DNA from: Alligator mississippiensis
Lineage: Eukaryota > Chordata > Crocodylia > Alligatoridae
Assembly: GCF_030867095.1 (NCBI RefSeq)
Contig: NC_081824.1
Span: 148,953,433 to 149,017,432 of the forward strand
Direction: 5' to 3'
Length of the DNA: 64,000 bases
Shown here: piece by piece, positions 1 through 11,751 of the stretch
Layout of the letters: each line of letters opens with the position of its first letter
Position numbering within the stretch: the first letter of the stretch is position 1
Notes under the pieces: generated by a model
The model's database searches: none
Told to the model about the DNA's origin: nothing
The model's input: the letters and a program-made list of their open reading frames with translations, nothing else
Made by a program: the position numbers and the translations under genes

Positions 1-181
1 TTACTTTCACATAGGCCATTGCAAAAACACCAAAAAACAAAATAGTAGCAGTGACCGATCTCTGCTATATTGGCACTGGGTCTAGAAACAAGCAATGCAT
101 TACAGATACTTTGAATCTGCAAGTTTTCAATGACAACTTAAACAGTACCCCTTTTTCTGTATTTGACAATAAAAAAAACTA

Positions 182-1289
<1,108 letters not shown>

Positions 1290-1479
1290 GTGGCCGGTCC
1301 CGCGCACCCTCCCGCCACGCAGCGCCCCGCGCGCGCGTACACACGTGCTTCCGGCCGCGCGGCGACCTCTGACCCGCCCACCGCTTCCTGCTGCCAGGTC
1401 CCGCCAACCCACGGCCGCGGGCGGGGCCGGCTGCCCATTGGCCGGCGAGCCCGCGCCTGCGCAGTAGGGCGCCCCGCCC

Positions 1480-1719
1480 ACCCCGCCCTGCTCCTCCTCT
1501 TCGGGCTCGAGCGTTCGCCCGGGTCAGGCCGTCATGGAGCGGCCGCCTCGCGTTGCGGCGCCGCCTGCGGGCCTGGCACTGCCGGGGGCCGCCCTGGGGG
1601 AGGGGCGCGGCGGCAGCGCTTCGCGCCGCGGGCCGCAGTGACACGCGCCCGGCCCGGCCCGGCCCGGCCCGCCTCGCCTCGCCTCGCCTCGTGCCGCGCG
1701 GGACAGCCTGCAATGCCCA
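1480..1719 (+). other. TAF5L: TAF5L non-coding exon 1 (approximate 5' end)
   Basis: The TAF5L start codon lies in the next exon only three bases after a splice acceptor, so a 5' untranslated exon is required upstream. The best donor in the CpG island is GTGAGT at 720-725 of the second kilobase (1720-1725), giving an exon ending at 1719. The 5' edge is a guess set by the promoter motifs near 1450-1500. An ATG at 1713 precedes the donor and would be a minimal upstream ATG if included. Confidence 0.5.
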
Positions 1720-1907
1720 GTGAGTGCCCCCTCCTCCCCCCCCCCAGAGCGGGCAGCGCGTGCAGCTGCGGGGGTCAGGGGCAGCCCCCAGCTCGGGTTT
1801 GGAGGGAGGAGTTGGGTTTTGGGGGGGAGACAGTTGGGTTTGGAGGGGGGGGGCTTTTGGGGGATTTCCTGGATTTTTAGGGTTTCGGGTTTGTTTTTGG
1901 GGGGTTT

Positions 1908-1986
1908 TGATAGATTGGAAGGGACTTCACAAGATCATCCGTCCAGCCCCCTGCAGTAGGCAGGAAAGACAATTGGGGTCGGATAG
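1908..1986 (-). mobile_element. CR1 3'-end scrap
   Basis: The order 'GATTGGAAGGGACTTCACAAGATCATCC...GTCCAGCCCCCTGC' is the antisense of a CR1 3' end. Only the last 80 or so bases of the element are recognisable. It lies in TAF5L intron 1, directly after the G-rich edge of the CpG island. Confidence 0.55.
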
Positions 1987-2399
1987 ATGGATAGATAAAT
2001 TGCCTACAGAAAACTGGTAGATTGCTTACAGGAAAGTAAAGGAGTAATTGGCTGGGGGATTTTTGCCTTTTTTTGTCTTTTCCTGGTGTCCAGAAGTAGA
2101 AGAGTGCCCCACTGCAGGCTCCTCTGGGAGAGCTCTGGGCATAGGAAGGTCCAGAGCTGCCGTGGCTGGAGTCAGATCATAGGTGTCTCTAGCTCGGTCT
2201 CCTGCGTCATCACCTGGGTAGCAAGGTCGTAGGTTGGTAGCAAGGGATGTGGAAGGGGTTGCTGAGCAGAGCGTGCTGGCCAGCATCTGCTGCCCCCGAG
2301 CAAGCGGAGGGAACCTGTGGATGCCGACCAGTAAAACAGACCTGTGGTTCTGCAAAAACTGTACTTGCCCTATGGACAACTTTTAAAAGCTCTCGTCTC

Positions 2400-3220
2400 T
2401 CCCATCCCTGTTTTATCTTTTAGTTCTCCCACAAATTCAGCTGGCACATACTCAATGTTCCTTCCTATTAACAGCAGGGGGGCTGACTGTTCATGCTCTG
2501 CATGAAGAACGCCCACATTGCCAATATGTGTCAAAGCAGGCCTGCATCACATGGAAGTGGCGGCTCTTCCATGGAGCCGAGCCGTTGCCATGGCTTTGTA
2601 TCTAGCATGTTTCATGGACTCCCCTCAACTCCTGCCCCTTTTGCCAACAGAGGGAGATCCTGGCTCACACTTACTTCAAGTGTACCAGGTTGCAGCTCCT
2701 CTTCCATCTCCTCCAGAATCTTCTGCTGAGGTTCTGGCTGCACTGCTTCCCACACCTCTTTTGTTATGCACTCCACATACATGCCCCTACCAAGTCCCAG
2801 GATCTCCTGATCAGCCTTCTGGCCCTAGCCAAGCTAACAGTCTAGCTGACCAGGAAGGAGGCTGTGCTTGGGAGGACCCCTGGGGATTGCAGGGACCCTT
2901 TCCCGTCCCTCATCTGTTCACCTATCCAGGCAGAATTTCACTGGGCAGTATCCGTTAGCTCCTTGGGTTCGTTCAAGGATCTGTACTGTGCTCGTTGGCC
3001 CCCTTGGAGTACTTGTTTAGAACCTGTGACTTCACTCCTGTTCTTCTTTAATTGTCCCCAAAATCAATTGACATATACCCAGTTGCCCCCCCTAATAACG
3101 GGGGGGGGGGGGGAAAGGAGGGTAATTGTTGCTTTGTGGGTGTCAAGACCATGCTCATTTCATACATCAAATAGGCCTGCGTTACATGGAGACAGAGTGG
3201 ATGCTGGAAGGGAGGGTGCA
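2400..3220 (+). repeat. Unnamed repeat with a ~630-bp-spaced duplicated segment
   Basis: Two related segments of about 160 bases begin near 2420 and 3055. They share an ordered series of motifs: CAAATTCAGCTGGCACATAC versus CAATTGACATATACCCAG; a C-rich then G-rich run; TGTGTCAAAGCAGGCCTGC versus GGTGTCAAGACC...AGGCCTGC; and a final ACATGGAA/ACATGGAG. The 470 bases between them (2640-3050) have a coding-like feel but no intact frame. I read this as a decayed dispersed element, possibly with terminal or tandem duplication. I cannot name the family. Confidence 0.4.
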
Positions 3221-3344
3221 CAGGCTCTGACCAGGTGTCATCCCTTCCCCTCCCAAACTATTACTTGTAGCCTCCAGCATTTGAGGTCTAGGATGTTCTG
3301 ATATGGAGGCTGTGCTCCTAACTCCCCTGCTCAATAGCAACTGC

Positions 3345-3742
3345 TGCCTCTTTTTCTCCAAGAATGCTGCAAAGGTGACTAACAGCATACTGGGCTGCAT
3401 TAGTAGGTGTGTTGCCAGCAGATCAAGGGAAGTGATTATTCCCCTCTATTTGGCACTGGTGAGGCCACATCTACAGTACTATGTTCATGCAAAAAAGGAT
3501 GTGGACAAATTGAAGAGAGTCCAGTGGAGGGCAACAAAAGTGATTAGGGAGCTGGGGCACAGGCCATCCCACTAGGAGGGTAGTAAAGTACTGGAACAGG
3601 CTACACAGGGAGGTTGTGGAATCTCCTCCTTTAGACAGCCTTGGCTGGGATGATCTAGCTGGGGATGGTCCTGCTTTGAGCAGGGGCTTGGACTAGATGA
3701 CCGCCTGAGGTCCCATCCAGCCCTAATTTTCTATGATTCAAT
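3345..3742 (+). mobile_element. CR1 LINE, 3' fragment
   Basis: A sense-strand remnant of the CR1 ORF2 C-terminus (frame at 3303-3575 reads 'SREVIIPLYLALVRPHLQYYVHAKKD', then 'LKRVQWRATKVI'), followed by the CR1 3' tail 'GGTCCCATCCAGCCCTAATTTTCTATGATTC'. It is 5'-truncated and its frame is broken after the 'RELGHRPSH' region. It lies in TAF5L intron 1. Confidence 0.85.
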
Positions 3743-3799
3743 CCCTTTGTGAATCTGGCTAAGCTGTCAGCTTCTGCACATCTAGCAACGAGTTCCACA

Positions 3800-4455
3800 C
3801 TTTAGAGTCCTAGAGAAATGATGCTGGAAGGGACCTCCAGAGGGCATGTAGTCCAACTTCCTTCTATGGGGTAAGGTCCCTATCCAAACCATTCCATACA
3901 AACCATTATCTAAGCTCTAAGTGAGATGGCTGTCAACCCTGACATAACACAGAGCTAACATGCTAACCTGCCACAGGTAAAGCAAGGGGAACCACAGCAA
4001 CAGCATCTTGCTTCTCTGAAATATTGTAGATGTACACTCAAGAAATCCCAGGTAGATGGCCATGCCCCCAAATACAGAGGAAGGCAAAAACCCCTACAGT
4101 CTATACCAATCTGACCATGGGGTAAAATTCATAGATGTCATAGACATTAGGGCTGGAAGGGACCTCGGAAGATCATTGAGTCCAGCCCCCTGCCTGAGGG
4201 GCAGGAAGTCAGCTGGGTTCATAGGATCCCAGCAAGATAAACATCCAAAGTTCTCTTGAAGATGTTCAGTGTGGGTGCTTGAACCACCTCTGATGGCAGG
4301 CTGTTCCAGATGTTGGGGGCTCAGACAGTAAATAAATTCTTCCTTATGTCCAGCCTGAAACGGTCTTGCAGTAATTTATAACTGTTCGACCTCATCATCC
4401 CTTGGGTCCTTCCTGAACCCAAATATGGTGATCGGTCTGAACCTGAGCAGAGAGA
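3800..4455 (-). mobile_element. CR1 LINE, old copy interrupted by a younger CR1
   Basis: Antisense CR1 of a divergent subfamily. The left part runs from 3800 (GCTGGAAGGGACCTCC...GTCCAACTTCC) to 4132. The sequence resumes at about 4413 (TTCCTGAACCCAAATATGGTGATCGGTCTGAACCTGAGCAG). The same order of motifs without interruption is seen at 47440-47830, which confirms that 4133-4412 is an insertion. Confidence 0.75.
4133..4412 (-). mobile_element. CR1 LINE nested in an older CR1
   Basis: Antisense CR1 3' end: 'TCATAGACATTAGGGCTGGAAGGGACC' leads into the 3' UTR, then the complement of the ORF2 C-terminal region up to 'CTGTTCGACCTCATCATCC'. It splits the older CR1 around it. It closely resembles the CR1 copy at 35564-36242, so it probably belongs to the same subfamily. 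Confidence 0.8.
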
Positions 4456-4489
4456 CAAGACCATTCAGTTACACACCATGTAAATGAAC

Positions 4490-4795
4490 TTTTATTAGTT
4501 TTTAAACTTACTACCTTCTAGTTTCATTTTGTGACCCCTAGTTCTTGTATTGGAAGAGGATGAAAACAATAAATCCCTATTTACTTTCTTTTCATCATTT
4601 AGTATTTTATACACTCTTACTATGCCCCCCCCCCCCCCCCCCCCCCCCAGCATCTCTGTCTAAACTGAATAGGCCTAGCTCTTTAGGTTCTTCCTGTGGA
4701 GCCCCTTCCATACCACTAATCATTCTTGTTGCCCTTTTCTGGACCTTCTCTAGTTCTTCTCTATCCTGTTTGAGGTGTGGGGTTTATCTCATGAG
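4490..4795 (-). mobile_element. CR1-like fragment carrying a 24-base C tract
   Basis: Antisense CR1 ORF2 C-terminal region, with motifs such as 'GACCCCTAGTTCTTGTATTGG' and 'CTTGTTGCCCTTTTCTGGACC'. It is split by an uninterrupted run of 24 C at 4625-4648. The frame is lost. The C run on the sense strand of the element would be G24. Confidence 0.65.
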
Positions 4796-4984
4796 TCATG
4801 TTTGCAGACCTCATTGCATTAATGCCACATAGTGCAGCACCCTTGAAAGGAGCTCAGGGCACCCCAGATTGCGGTAGCATACTCTGGTTGAGTATTTCAG
4901 GGCTGGCTGAATCAAAGGCATGCGCTTCTGTAATGTACCTCATGTACACCAACTAGATTGGAGACATGAGATTTTGTGAGCCTA

Positions 4985-5105
4985 AGCTTATTCCACAGCA
5001 TCTGACCCAGTGAGCCCAGGCTTACCAAAGCTCACATACCTTTGATTTAGTTGGTATAAGGCACATTTTTCCCCTGCCTCCTACTAGAGTTCAGACTAAC
5101 TCGGG
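4985..5105 (+). repeat. Sauropsid dispersed repeat with GCATCTGA...AAAGCTT core, copy 1
   Basis: It contains 'GCATCTGACCCAGTGAGCCC', 'CCAAAGCTCACATAC', 'TTAGTTGGTATAAGGCACAT', 'CTGCCTCCTACTAGAG' and 'TTCAGACTAACTCGG' in order. The same ordered motifs recur at 24885-24965 and 35185-35282. I know this as a common short repeat of reptile genomes but cannot give its family name. Confidence 0.55.
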
Positions 5106-5139
5106 TAGTCACCTGTCTGCTCACAAGATAAACACCGGT

Positions 5140-5318
5140 GTCAGATGGGAATACCTAGTGTCAAAAACATTCCGTACTGTTGAGGTCTTTCAGGGGTCTT
5201 TTCAACAGAAGAATTGCTCTTATTATTTTTCTACAGTCAGGAAAAAATGGGTGAAAACTAAAAGCTGACATTTTTCAAAGGGAACCCTGAGTCTAAAAAG
5301 GTTGAGAACTGCAGGCCT
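5140..5318 (+). mobile_element. hAT-like non-autonomous element fragment
   Basis: The sequence 'TGTCAAAAACATTC...CAACAGAAGAATTGCTCTTATTATTTTTCTACA...AAAAAGGTTGAGAACTGC' matches in order the right half of the element at 10588-10909. The right terminus GGTTGAGAACTGC is the inverse of the common hAT end CAGTGGTTCTCAAC. The left end is not visible. Confidence 0.55.
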
Positions 5319-5319
5319 G

Positions 5320-6974
5320 CCACAGGACTGTGCTGCAGGAGCTTCTAGAGACTTTAAAGAAATCCCCAAAGCAAATAAAAAGTAACCTACTCCCTCTTCC
5401 CCTCCATGTTCGAAGGCACCTCCCCTTCCATTCCCCCACTCCTCTGCCTGTTGGTGCTGCTCTTTCTGCTGTCCAGGGGCAAGGGAAGCTTCAAAGTGCT
5501 CCTGCCTGCTCCCCAACCCTGGGACAGCAGGGAAAGTGGCAGCAAGCAGGGGAGTTGGGGAAGAAGGGATGTGCCTTTGAGTATGGAGGAGGATTCTCAT
5601 TTGCTTTGGCTCCTGTAGCGCAATCTGTCTGCTGTGGTAGTTTGAGAAGGAGGAGGCTGGGAGCCGGGATGCAACCACCTCTGCAGCACAGGTTGCTGCT
5701 CCCTTACCCCCTTTTGCCAGATCCTGGATCTATGCCTAGGCAGGTGCAAAGCTTGCCATTGTTCTTGTGAAGCCCTTCTGGCAGTTGGTAAAGCTTATTC
5801 TATGGATAGTGAAGCAAATACAGATTGTGTGCAAAGGGATGCAGCTCCCACTGAAGCTGGTGTCCTAACAGCTGTCTTCCCTCTGTTTCTTCATGTGAGC
5901 ACCAGTGCTCTTGCAAGAGCCTTCGTTCTACCACCTGCCCCCTGGAGTACTTTCCCAGTTCTGTTTTTCCTCTTTGAGTCTCCAGCTTGACTCACCAAAT
6001 ACCTTCTGTCTATGTATCTGGACCTATTAATTACTGTTACTATATGTGGGGGCAAGGAATTCTTATTTGAGCCAAGTAATTAGGTGTTATAAAAGTGGGG
6101 TTTTTTTAAACTCTAACACCAGTAACAACAACGCTACAACATTTATATATTTATACTGGGAATAGTAGCATTTAAGTAATTAATCAGTTTCCTATTCTAT
6201 TTGTAGCCCAAACACAAAGTACAGATAAGTGGAAAGAGAAAGCAAACAGAATTGGAGTTGATTTTGATTTTGGTTGTTCAGGCTGAGAGAGATTTTATAT
6301 AAATCAGAGAGAGAATTTTGACTTGCCTCTTAATTGAGGAGGAGAACTGTACAGTCTTAAATGACTTCCTAAATAAAAGTTTTAAATTAGCTAATTAGAA
6401 TCTGTTTCTTTTTCTGTTCCTCAGCTTTCACACTTTTGATTCTTCTGATGGTGTCTCACTGGCTTTCTAGTTACCAGAACCTTAAAAGTGTAGACAGGAC
6501 ATTAATTTCTAATGTGAAGAAGCAAGGAGGAGAAGAACCCCCTTTCAGGCTAAAGAAAAGACACAAGTCAGTTTAAAAAAGAGAGTAAACATTGCAGGTC
6601 ACTTTTAGTAGTTTTGTAGTAGATACGTACAACTAAATTAAAGCATTTTAATTCACTACTGAGCCAGTCCCTTAATCTTCTAGATCCAGATCTCCAAAGC
6701 ATTAGATGTCTAGCTCCCAATGAAGTCAGTGATGTGAGACAGCTAAATATTTTTAGGGATCTAGACTGAGGTGGCTACTTATGCCTTGGATGATCACGCA
6801 ACATACTTCACAAAGTAAAGAATTTCCCTGTTTAAATGATTATTATAATGGAAGCATTGCGCCATTCATTCTGTATCAGCTGCCATGTTTTATAGATGCA
6901 GCAGCATAACCCACCTGCAAATTAGCCACATCTTTATGCCACGGCACTTTTTTTTTTGTTTGCTTCTTTTGAAG
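5320..6974 (+). other. TAF5L intron 1, distal part
   Basis: No gene or named repeat is seen here. The first 500 bases are GC-richer with two opposing frames of about 150 codons that have no recognisable protein. The rest is ordinary AT-rich intron ending in a T9 stretch and TTGCTTCTTTTGAAG, the acceptor of exon 2. Confidence 0.5.
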
Positions 6975-6977
6975 GTC

Positions 6978-7119
6978 ATGAAACGCGTACGCACGGAACA
7001 GATTCAGATGGCAGTGTCCTGCTACCTCAAGCGTCGTCAGTATGTAGACTCAGAAGGTCCCCTAAAACAAGGGCTGAGGCTGTGTCAGACCGCTGAAGAG
7101 ATGGCAGCTAATCTCACAG
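6978..7119 (+). CDS. TAF5L: TAF5L exon 2 (start codon; residues 1-47 and part of 48)
   Basis: TAF5L (PAF65-beta) is the TAF5 paralogue that serves as a core scaffold of the SAGA/PCAF histone acetyltransferase complex in the nucleus. This exon begins three bases upstream of the ATG, right after a TTTTGAAG acceptor. It encodes MKRVRTEQIQMAVSCYLKRR at the N-terminus, a LisH-like helical start typical of the TAF5 family, then continues to 'AANLT'. It ends in phase 1 at a consensus CAG|GTAAGT donor. The ATG choice agrees with mammalian TAF5L, and no earlier in-frame ATG is joined by the exon. All four coding exons sum to 1770 bases, that is 589 codons plus stop, equal to the mammalian length. Confidence 0.95.
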
Positions 7120-10100
7120 GTAAGTCCAACATTTTCTGTGATGTGCTAATGGGTAGAAGATACTAAGGTTCTACACAGTGATTCTTCCCCCCCACCCCCC
7201 TTACGTGTGGAAATTCCTGAACATGAAGTTGGAAACAATTATTATCACTAGTGAGGGGAAAAATAATTACAGATTTAATGATCAGAAAAATTGGCAGAAG
7301 GGTAATGTACAAAGATCCATTGAGGAGGGAGGGATGGAAAGCATGCCAATTAACCAGGGGCGACACATTCAAAATGCACACTCTCCCTCCCACAGAGCAT
7401 GAAACCTGGTAAGTAAAGACACCGAAAAAAACTTAGCTATGGAAGGATGTACGAGTAGAAAAATTAACGTGACTTTATGCTGCAGAAACATCACCAAGAT
7501 AAAAACAACAGGGGCTGCATCTTTTTTTGTCGTCATTTTGAAAGATCCTTCCAAACCTCAAAAGAGCCCTCCAATGACTGAAGGGGGAAAAGCCATCTTC
7601 TATTCTTTCTCTCTCTTTATCTCCTCTCTAGAGTTTTTATGGATCTGTTCTGTGCTTTTTTTTTTCTCCCCCAAACCTTGTCTATGACACTGTTCACTAT
7701 AGTATGTGAAAAGGACCGTGACAGTCAACAAATATCGGAAAGATAATAAGATTGAAGAGATTAATTGTTAGAGATGGAACGTGACTACATAAAGGTAAAA
7801 GGGAAATATAAGATAATTGTGAGAGAGGGGGAGAAGGAGGAGAAATTTTGTCAATGAGCTCACTTAGCCTGTAACAGTTGCCTAGCAGAGGAGTGGTAGG
7901 AGCCATATTACTTGAGATGCAGCTTACTTGGGCAAAACTCTGTTACTGTGCAGTCCTGTATAAAGAGGGAAATGGGACTGGGTGATATAACAGGCCTTCT
8001 CTACTGTTTAAAATTGATTTGCCACAATTCCAAGGCAGAAATGAGTGAATGCTGGGTAAATGGCAGGTTCAACTCTTAACTGATCTAAGAGAAGGGGGAG
8101 AAAGCCATCATCTAAATGTAATTAGAACTCAGGAGCCAGAGTTTCAATTATCTTAATGGTATGTGGTATGTCAAGCATCTTAGATGGAAGTACATAGTGG
8201 TGAAAAGATATTGTATATGCAAATCTCACTGTATAAATATTGGTTTTCTATATCCCTCTTGTCAGTTCAAGGATTTTTGTTGCTTGTGATTCAGAAGTTA
8301 GTCATTAATTTTAATTGGATCCCAAATGTTGTGCAGCCTGCTGTCATCTTTTCAGATGGTTACTACTTCCTCATTTGAAATGTATGCAGTATGGGCCAAT
8401 GAATAAGTTACAACTTCCCAAATAAGAGAGAACTGCTGGAATGCTGTCTTTCTTCTTTGTGACTTCATATATGTATGAAGTCACAAAGCTCGCTCGCGCT
8501 CTCGCTCTCTCTCGCTCTCGCTCTCTCGCTCTCTCTCTCTCTCTCAATATAAAGTTAAATGGAAACTGTACTTATATAGGTAGTGGTGTTTGGGCCAGGT
8601 TTCTGCAGCAAGTTTGCCAGAGTCTTGAGGGCTTGGATATAATCTAAAAACTGATTAAAACAATAAAGCCCAGAATGAAATGCTCTTGGAATGACCTCCC
8701 ATCACTTTCCCTAACATTTTGTACTCACTCTTCAACAGAGCTTACCTTCGTTTTTCCTGTTCGGTTCTCTTGCTGTTTTCCTTGTATTGTTTTCTAAGTG
8801 ATAATCTTAATGGTTTAAGGTGTGCTTCATACACTTTTCTGTTGGTCTCCTGTAGTACAGCTTCTTTTTCTGTCCTCTTTATTTGCATTTAAATTTTACT
8901 TTCTGTGCCTGCAATCTGAGCTTGCTTTTTTCATTTTCCTTCAGGATCACTTCCCCCAGCTCAGCCCATCCCAATCGTTTTTGTGTTTGTCTGTTTTCTA
9001 TAATGCCTATAAATGTGGGAGAAAGGTTCTTCCCATTTGCTCTTTAGCTCTCAATGGGTCCAGAAGCACTTCCTGAACAGAGGAAATAAATCAGTTGTAG
9101 GCTTCTATAATATCTCTGTAGCTTTTTTGTTAACTTGGGATTCCTTTTGTGAGACCAGTCCAGAGTCTTATATCAGCCGGCAAGAGATGCTGATTGCTGT
9201 GAAACAGGTGAAGTTTGAGAGTAACCCTACTGTGTATAGCATCTGAGGAGAACACTTGCTACAAGAGAGATCATCATCACTTCTTTGCAGCAGTGTCTTG
9301 AATTTATTATCAGGTCACTGTAACTAGCTCCGTTTATAGGAACTGAAGTCAAGGAAACAATGTTTCTAATAGATGTTCTTGTGACTGGTGGAGAGTGTGG
9401 GAGGGAAACTGTCTGTAGTAGAACTGAAAGAATTTGTATACTGTAGGGCTAATATTTCATGATTCTCTTCAGAAGGCAAGTATGCCTGATGAGTGCTCTC
9501 CATTTGTTTTGTTTTGGGGGGGGGGGTGGGCTCAAAAGCAGCTTTCAAAGACCAATGGAGTTCTTGGTTTCTCGAAACAGCTTTGGTGTATGAAATGTTG
9601 GGAAGGGACAGAAGTAACATTCTGACTTTTGTTCTTTGTGTGATTGAAATGAGCGCCATAGCTATTACTGAGAGAGCAAATTGCCACAATAGCCTAACTG
9701 GGTCTTTTTTTTTCTTCTTTTTTTTTTCCAAACATAATTGTCCAGAGATGAAACGCTTTCTGAAATCCAAGGCGTGATTTTCTTTTTGCTTAGAGAAAAA
9801 ACTGTCTACAAGGGGCTCAGTTGTGAGCAAATTAAATAGGGCAGTGACTAAAGGAATGACCTGTGGAATTAAGGCCAAGTGTGTATTAGAGGTGTGAGCA
9901 GAACGGCTAGCTGACATTTCACCAAACAGTGGGAGCAAAATTGGGACCCATTACATTGGCTACTGTGGGGGCTACTGGAACACCCTAAAGAACAGAGCCA
10001 CTTAATCTTATACAGAAAGCTTATTACAACATATTTATGTTTTGCTAATATGGAGGAATTGCTTAAAAGGCTCCTGGAGTAAGGCATTTTGGTATTCAGG

Positions 10101-10587
10101 CTTTTCACATGATTTAATGCAGTTGACTGGAAGTCATCGTTAGAAGTTTTGGGTTTGCATAAGCAAAGCTTGTAGATAACCTATTTCTTAATAAGGAATG
10201 ATTCAGCTATAAATTCAAGCAGTGGCAGAGAATGTGAGCTGTGGGTATCAAGTAATCCTAATTTTTTATGATGTGGCAGACAGAAAATCTGTTTCTTTAT
10301 TCATGCGCTAAGATCATTTGCAGCACTGTGCCTAATTACTCAAATTTGCCTGGAGTACTTATCACTTCTGAATGTCCAAAGTAGAAAGGTTTGGGATAAC
10401 ATTGTATATGTCTTGATCTTCTAGCAGAGTTTATATATGGGTATTTAGGAAAATGGGGGGATTAAGTAGCAAGTGGGTCATTCTGTATACATTGGGCCTA
10501 TCGGGTTGCCACTACCTCGGTATTCCTGCAGCTGAAATCATCTCAGCCTTTAGAGCCTGTAAAGATGGCCACTGTGTTTCCCTAAGG
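7120..10587 (+). other. TAF5L intron 2, proximal part
   Basis: Unique-looking AT-rich intron. It holds a perfect 15-bp-arm palindrome at 8455-8488 joined to a (CTCGCT)n/(CT)n tract, and scattered short T runs. I see no exon, RNA gene or clear transposon. Confidence 0.5.
8455..8546. repeat. Perfect palindrome abutting a CTCGCT/CT microsatellite
   Basis: Arms CTTTGTGACTTCATA (8455-8469) and TATGAAGTCACAAAG (8474-8488) are perfect inverse complements around a 4-base centre. The second arm runs straight into CTCGCTCGCGCTCTCGCTCT and then pure CT to 8546. Confidence 0.9.
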
Positions 10588-10909
10588 TAGTGATTCTCAC
10601 TTGGGAGGTTGTAGCACTCTGGGTTAATGTGAGATCCTTTTAAAGGTGACACACAAAATTGGCACTGTTAGGTGTACAAACATCTGCATGATTCACAAAA
10701 TAAATCCAGAGAGTTCAAATAAGAATCCATAATGTCAAAAACATTCTGACTGGTTGTGTTCCTTCTGAGTTATTTACAACAGAAGACTTGTTCTATTTTA
10801 TTTATTTATTATGGCCAAAAATGTGAAATTCAGTTTTTGAAACGGGGTGCTACTAAATTCAGAAAATGTATAGAAGGGGCCTTGAATCTATGAAGGTTGG
10901 GAGCCACTG
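10588..10909 (+). mobile_element. hAT-like MITE (A) with 8-bp target duplication
   Basis: Ends: TAGTGATTCTCACTT on the left and AAGGTTGGGAGCCACTG on the right, inverse-complementary in the hAT CAGTGRTTCTCAACC style. Flanks are CCCTAAGG (10580-10587) and CCCTAAGT (10910-10917), an 8-bp duplication with one mismatch, as hAT transposases make. The interior has no coding frame. The next element begins inside the right-hand duplication. Confidence 0.7.
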
Positions 10910-10916
10910 CCCTAAG

Positions 10917-11743
10917 TAGGGGTGCAACAGCAGAGATTTTTTGGGCTGATACCAATAGCAAATTTTTAAGGAGGCATATTGGCCCATACCGATCCAGTAT
11001 CCGATACACAGCCCAGCAGCTTGGAGAGCAGTGTCCGGCTGGTAAGTCTGTTGTGGTGAAAGGGGGGGAGGAAGGGAAGAGCTGGGGGAGGGGGAACGAC
11101 ACGCAAATTGAGGCCCCTGCAGTGAGGGAGGGAGTGGAGCAGGCGCTGCTCAGCCCCAATGGGGCTGCAGCTTGTTGGGGGGGCTCCTGCTGCTACAGAC
11201 ATCCTGGGAGTGTATGGGTGGGGGGGTGCCCCAGCATCTGTGGGGCAGGGGCAGCTGGCATCACAAGTGGCACCAGGCTCTTCCTGGCGGGGGCTGGGCT
11301 GTATTCAGGACGGAGCAGGCAGTGGTGCTGGGAAGGAGGCTACAGGGGGATCTATGGCGGATTTTGGGGTGGCTGCAGCCCCCCCGCCTCCCCCCCCCAG
11401 CACCACTGCATGCCCCGAGAGCGCAAGCTGGCCCAGCCCTCCACCAGGAAGAGCCCAGCCCAGCGCAGCCCCAGCCTGCAGTGGCAGGCTGTCCTGCCCC
11501 ACACAGTTCTGGGGGCACCCAGCCCCCCCATGCCTTCCACAGCAGACTTACCAGCTGGATGCAGCTCTCCAAGCTGCCAGGCTGCGCTCCTGGCCCCATG
11601 CATGCTGCAGCTGTGCACACACGTGGGGCATTTATTGGCCATTTTATTGGCGGCATCAGGCAAAAAAGCCAATTTCTGATATAGTCAATTTTATTTATAG
11701 CCGTGCCAATCCAATATCGGACTAATGTATCGGTGCACCTCTA
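10917..11743 (+). mobile_element. hAT-like foldback MITE (B) with perfect 8-bp target duplication
   Basis: Left end TAGGGGTGCAACAGCAGAGA and right end TGTATCGGTGCACCTCTA form terminal inverted repeats. The perfect duplication GCCCTAAG flanks the element (10909-10916 and 11744-11751). The terminal style AGRGGTGCACCGATA is that of known vertebrate hAT families. The interior is GC-rich and itself folds back: the region at 11011-11060 (GCAGCTTGGAGAGCAGTG, GGCTGGTAAGTCTG) is mirrored at 11540-11590. No transposase frame is seen; the frames of 100-260 codons here lie in GC-rich DNA and have no recognisable protein. Confidence 0.85.
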
Positions 11744-11751
11744 GCCCTAAG

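Noticed and set aside
1290..1880. 196-codon open frame across the CpG island
   Set aside because: GC-rich DNA with few stop codons; composition-driven Arg/Pro/Ala/Gly string with no domain. It crosses the likely exon 1 donor.
9366..9938. 190-codon minus-strand frame in TAF5L intron 2
   Set aside because: Contains a run of eight or nine Lys from a T tract; no domain, no splice context, AT-rich composition.
10897..11725. Several 100-260 codon frames on both strands
   Set aside because: They lie inside the GC-rich foldback of a hAT-like MITE; no recognisable protein, and frames overlap in five registers.
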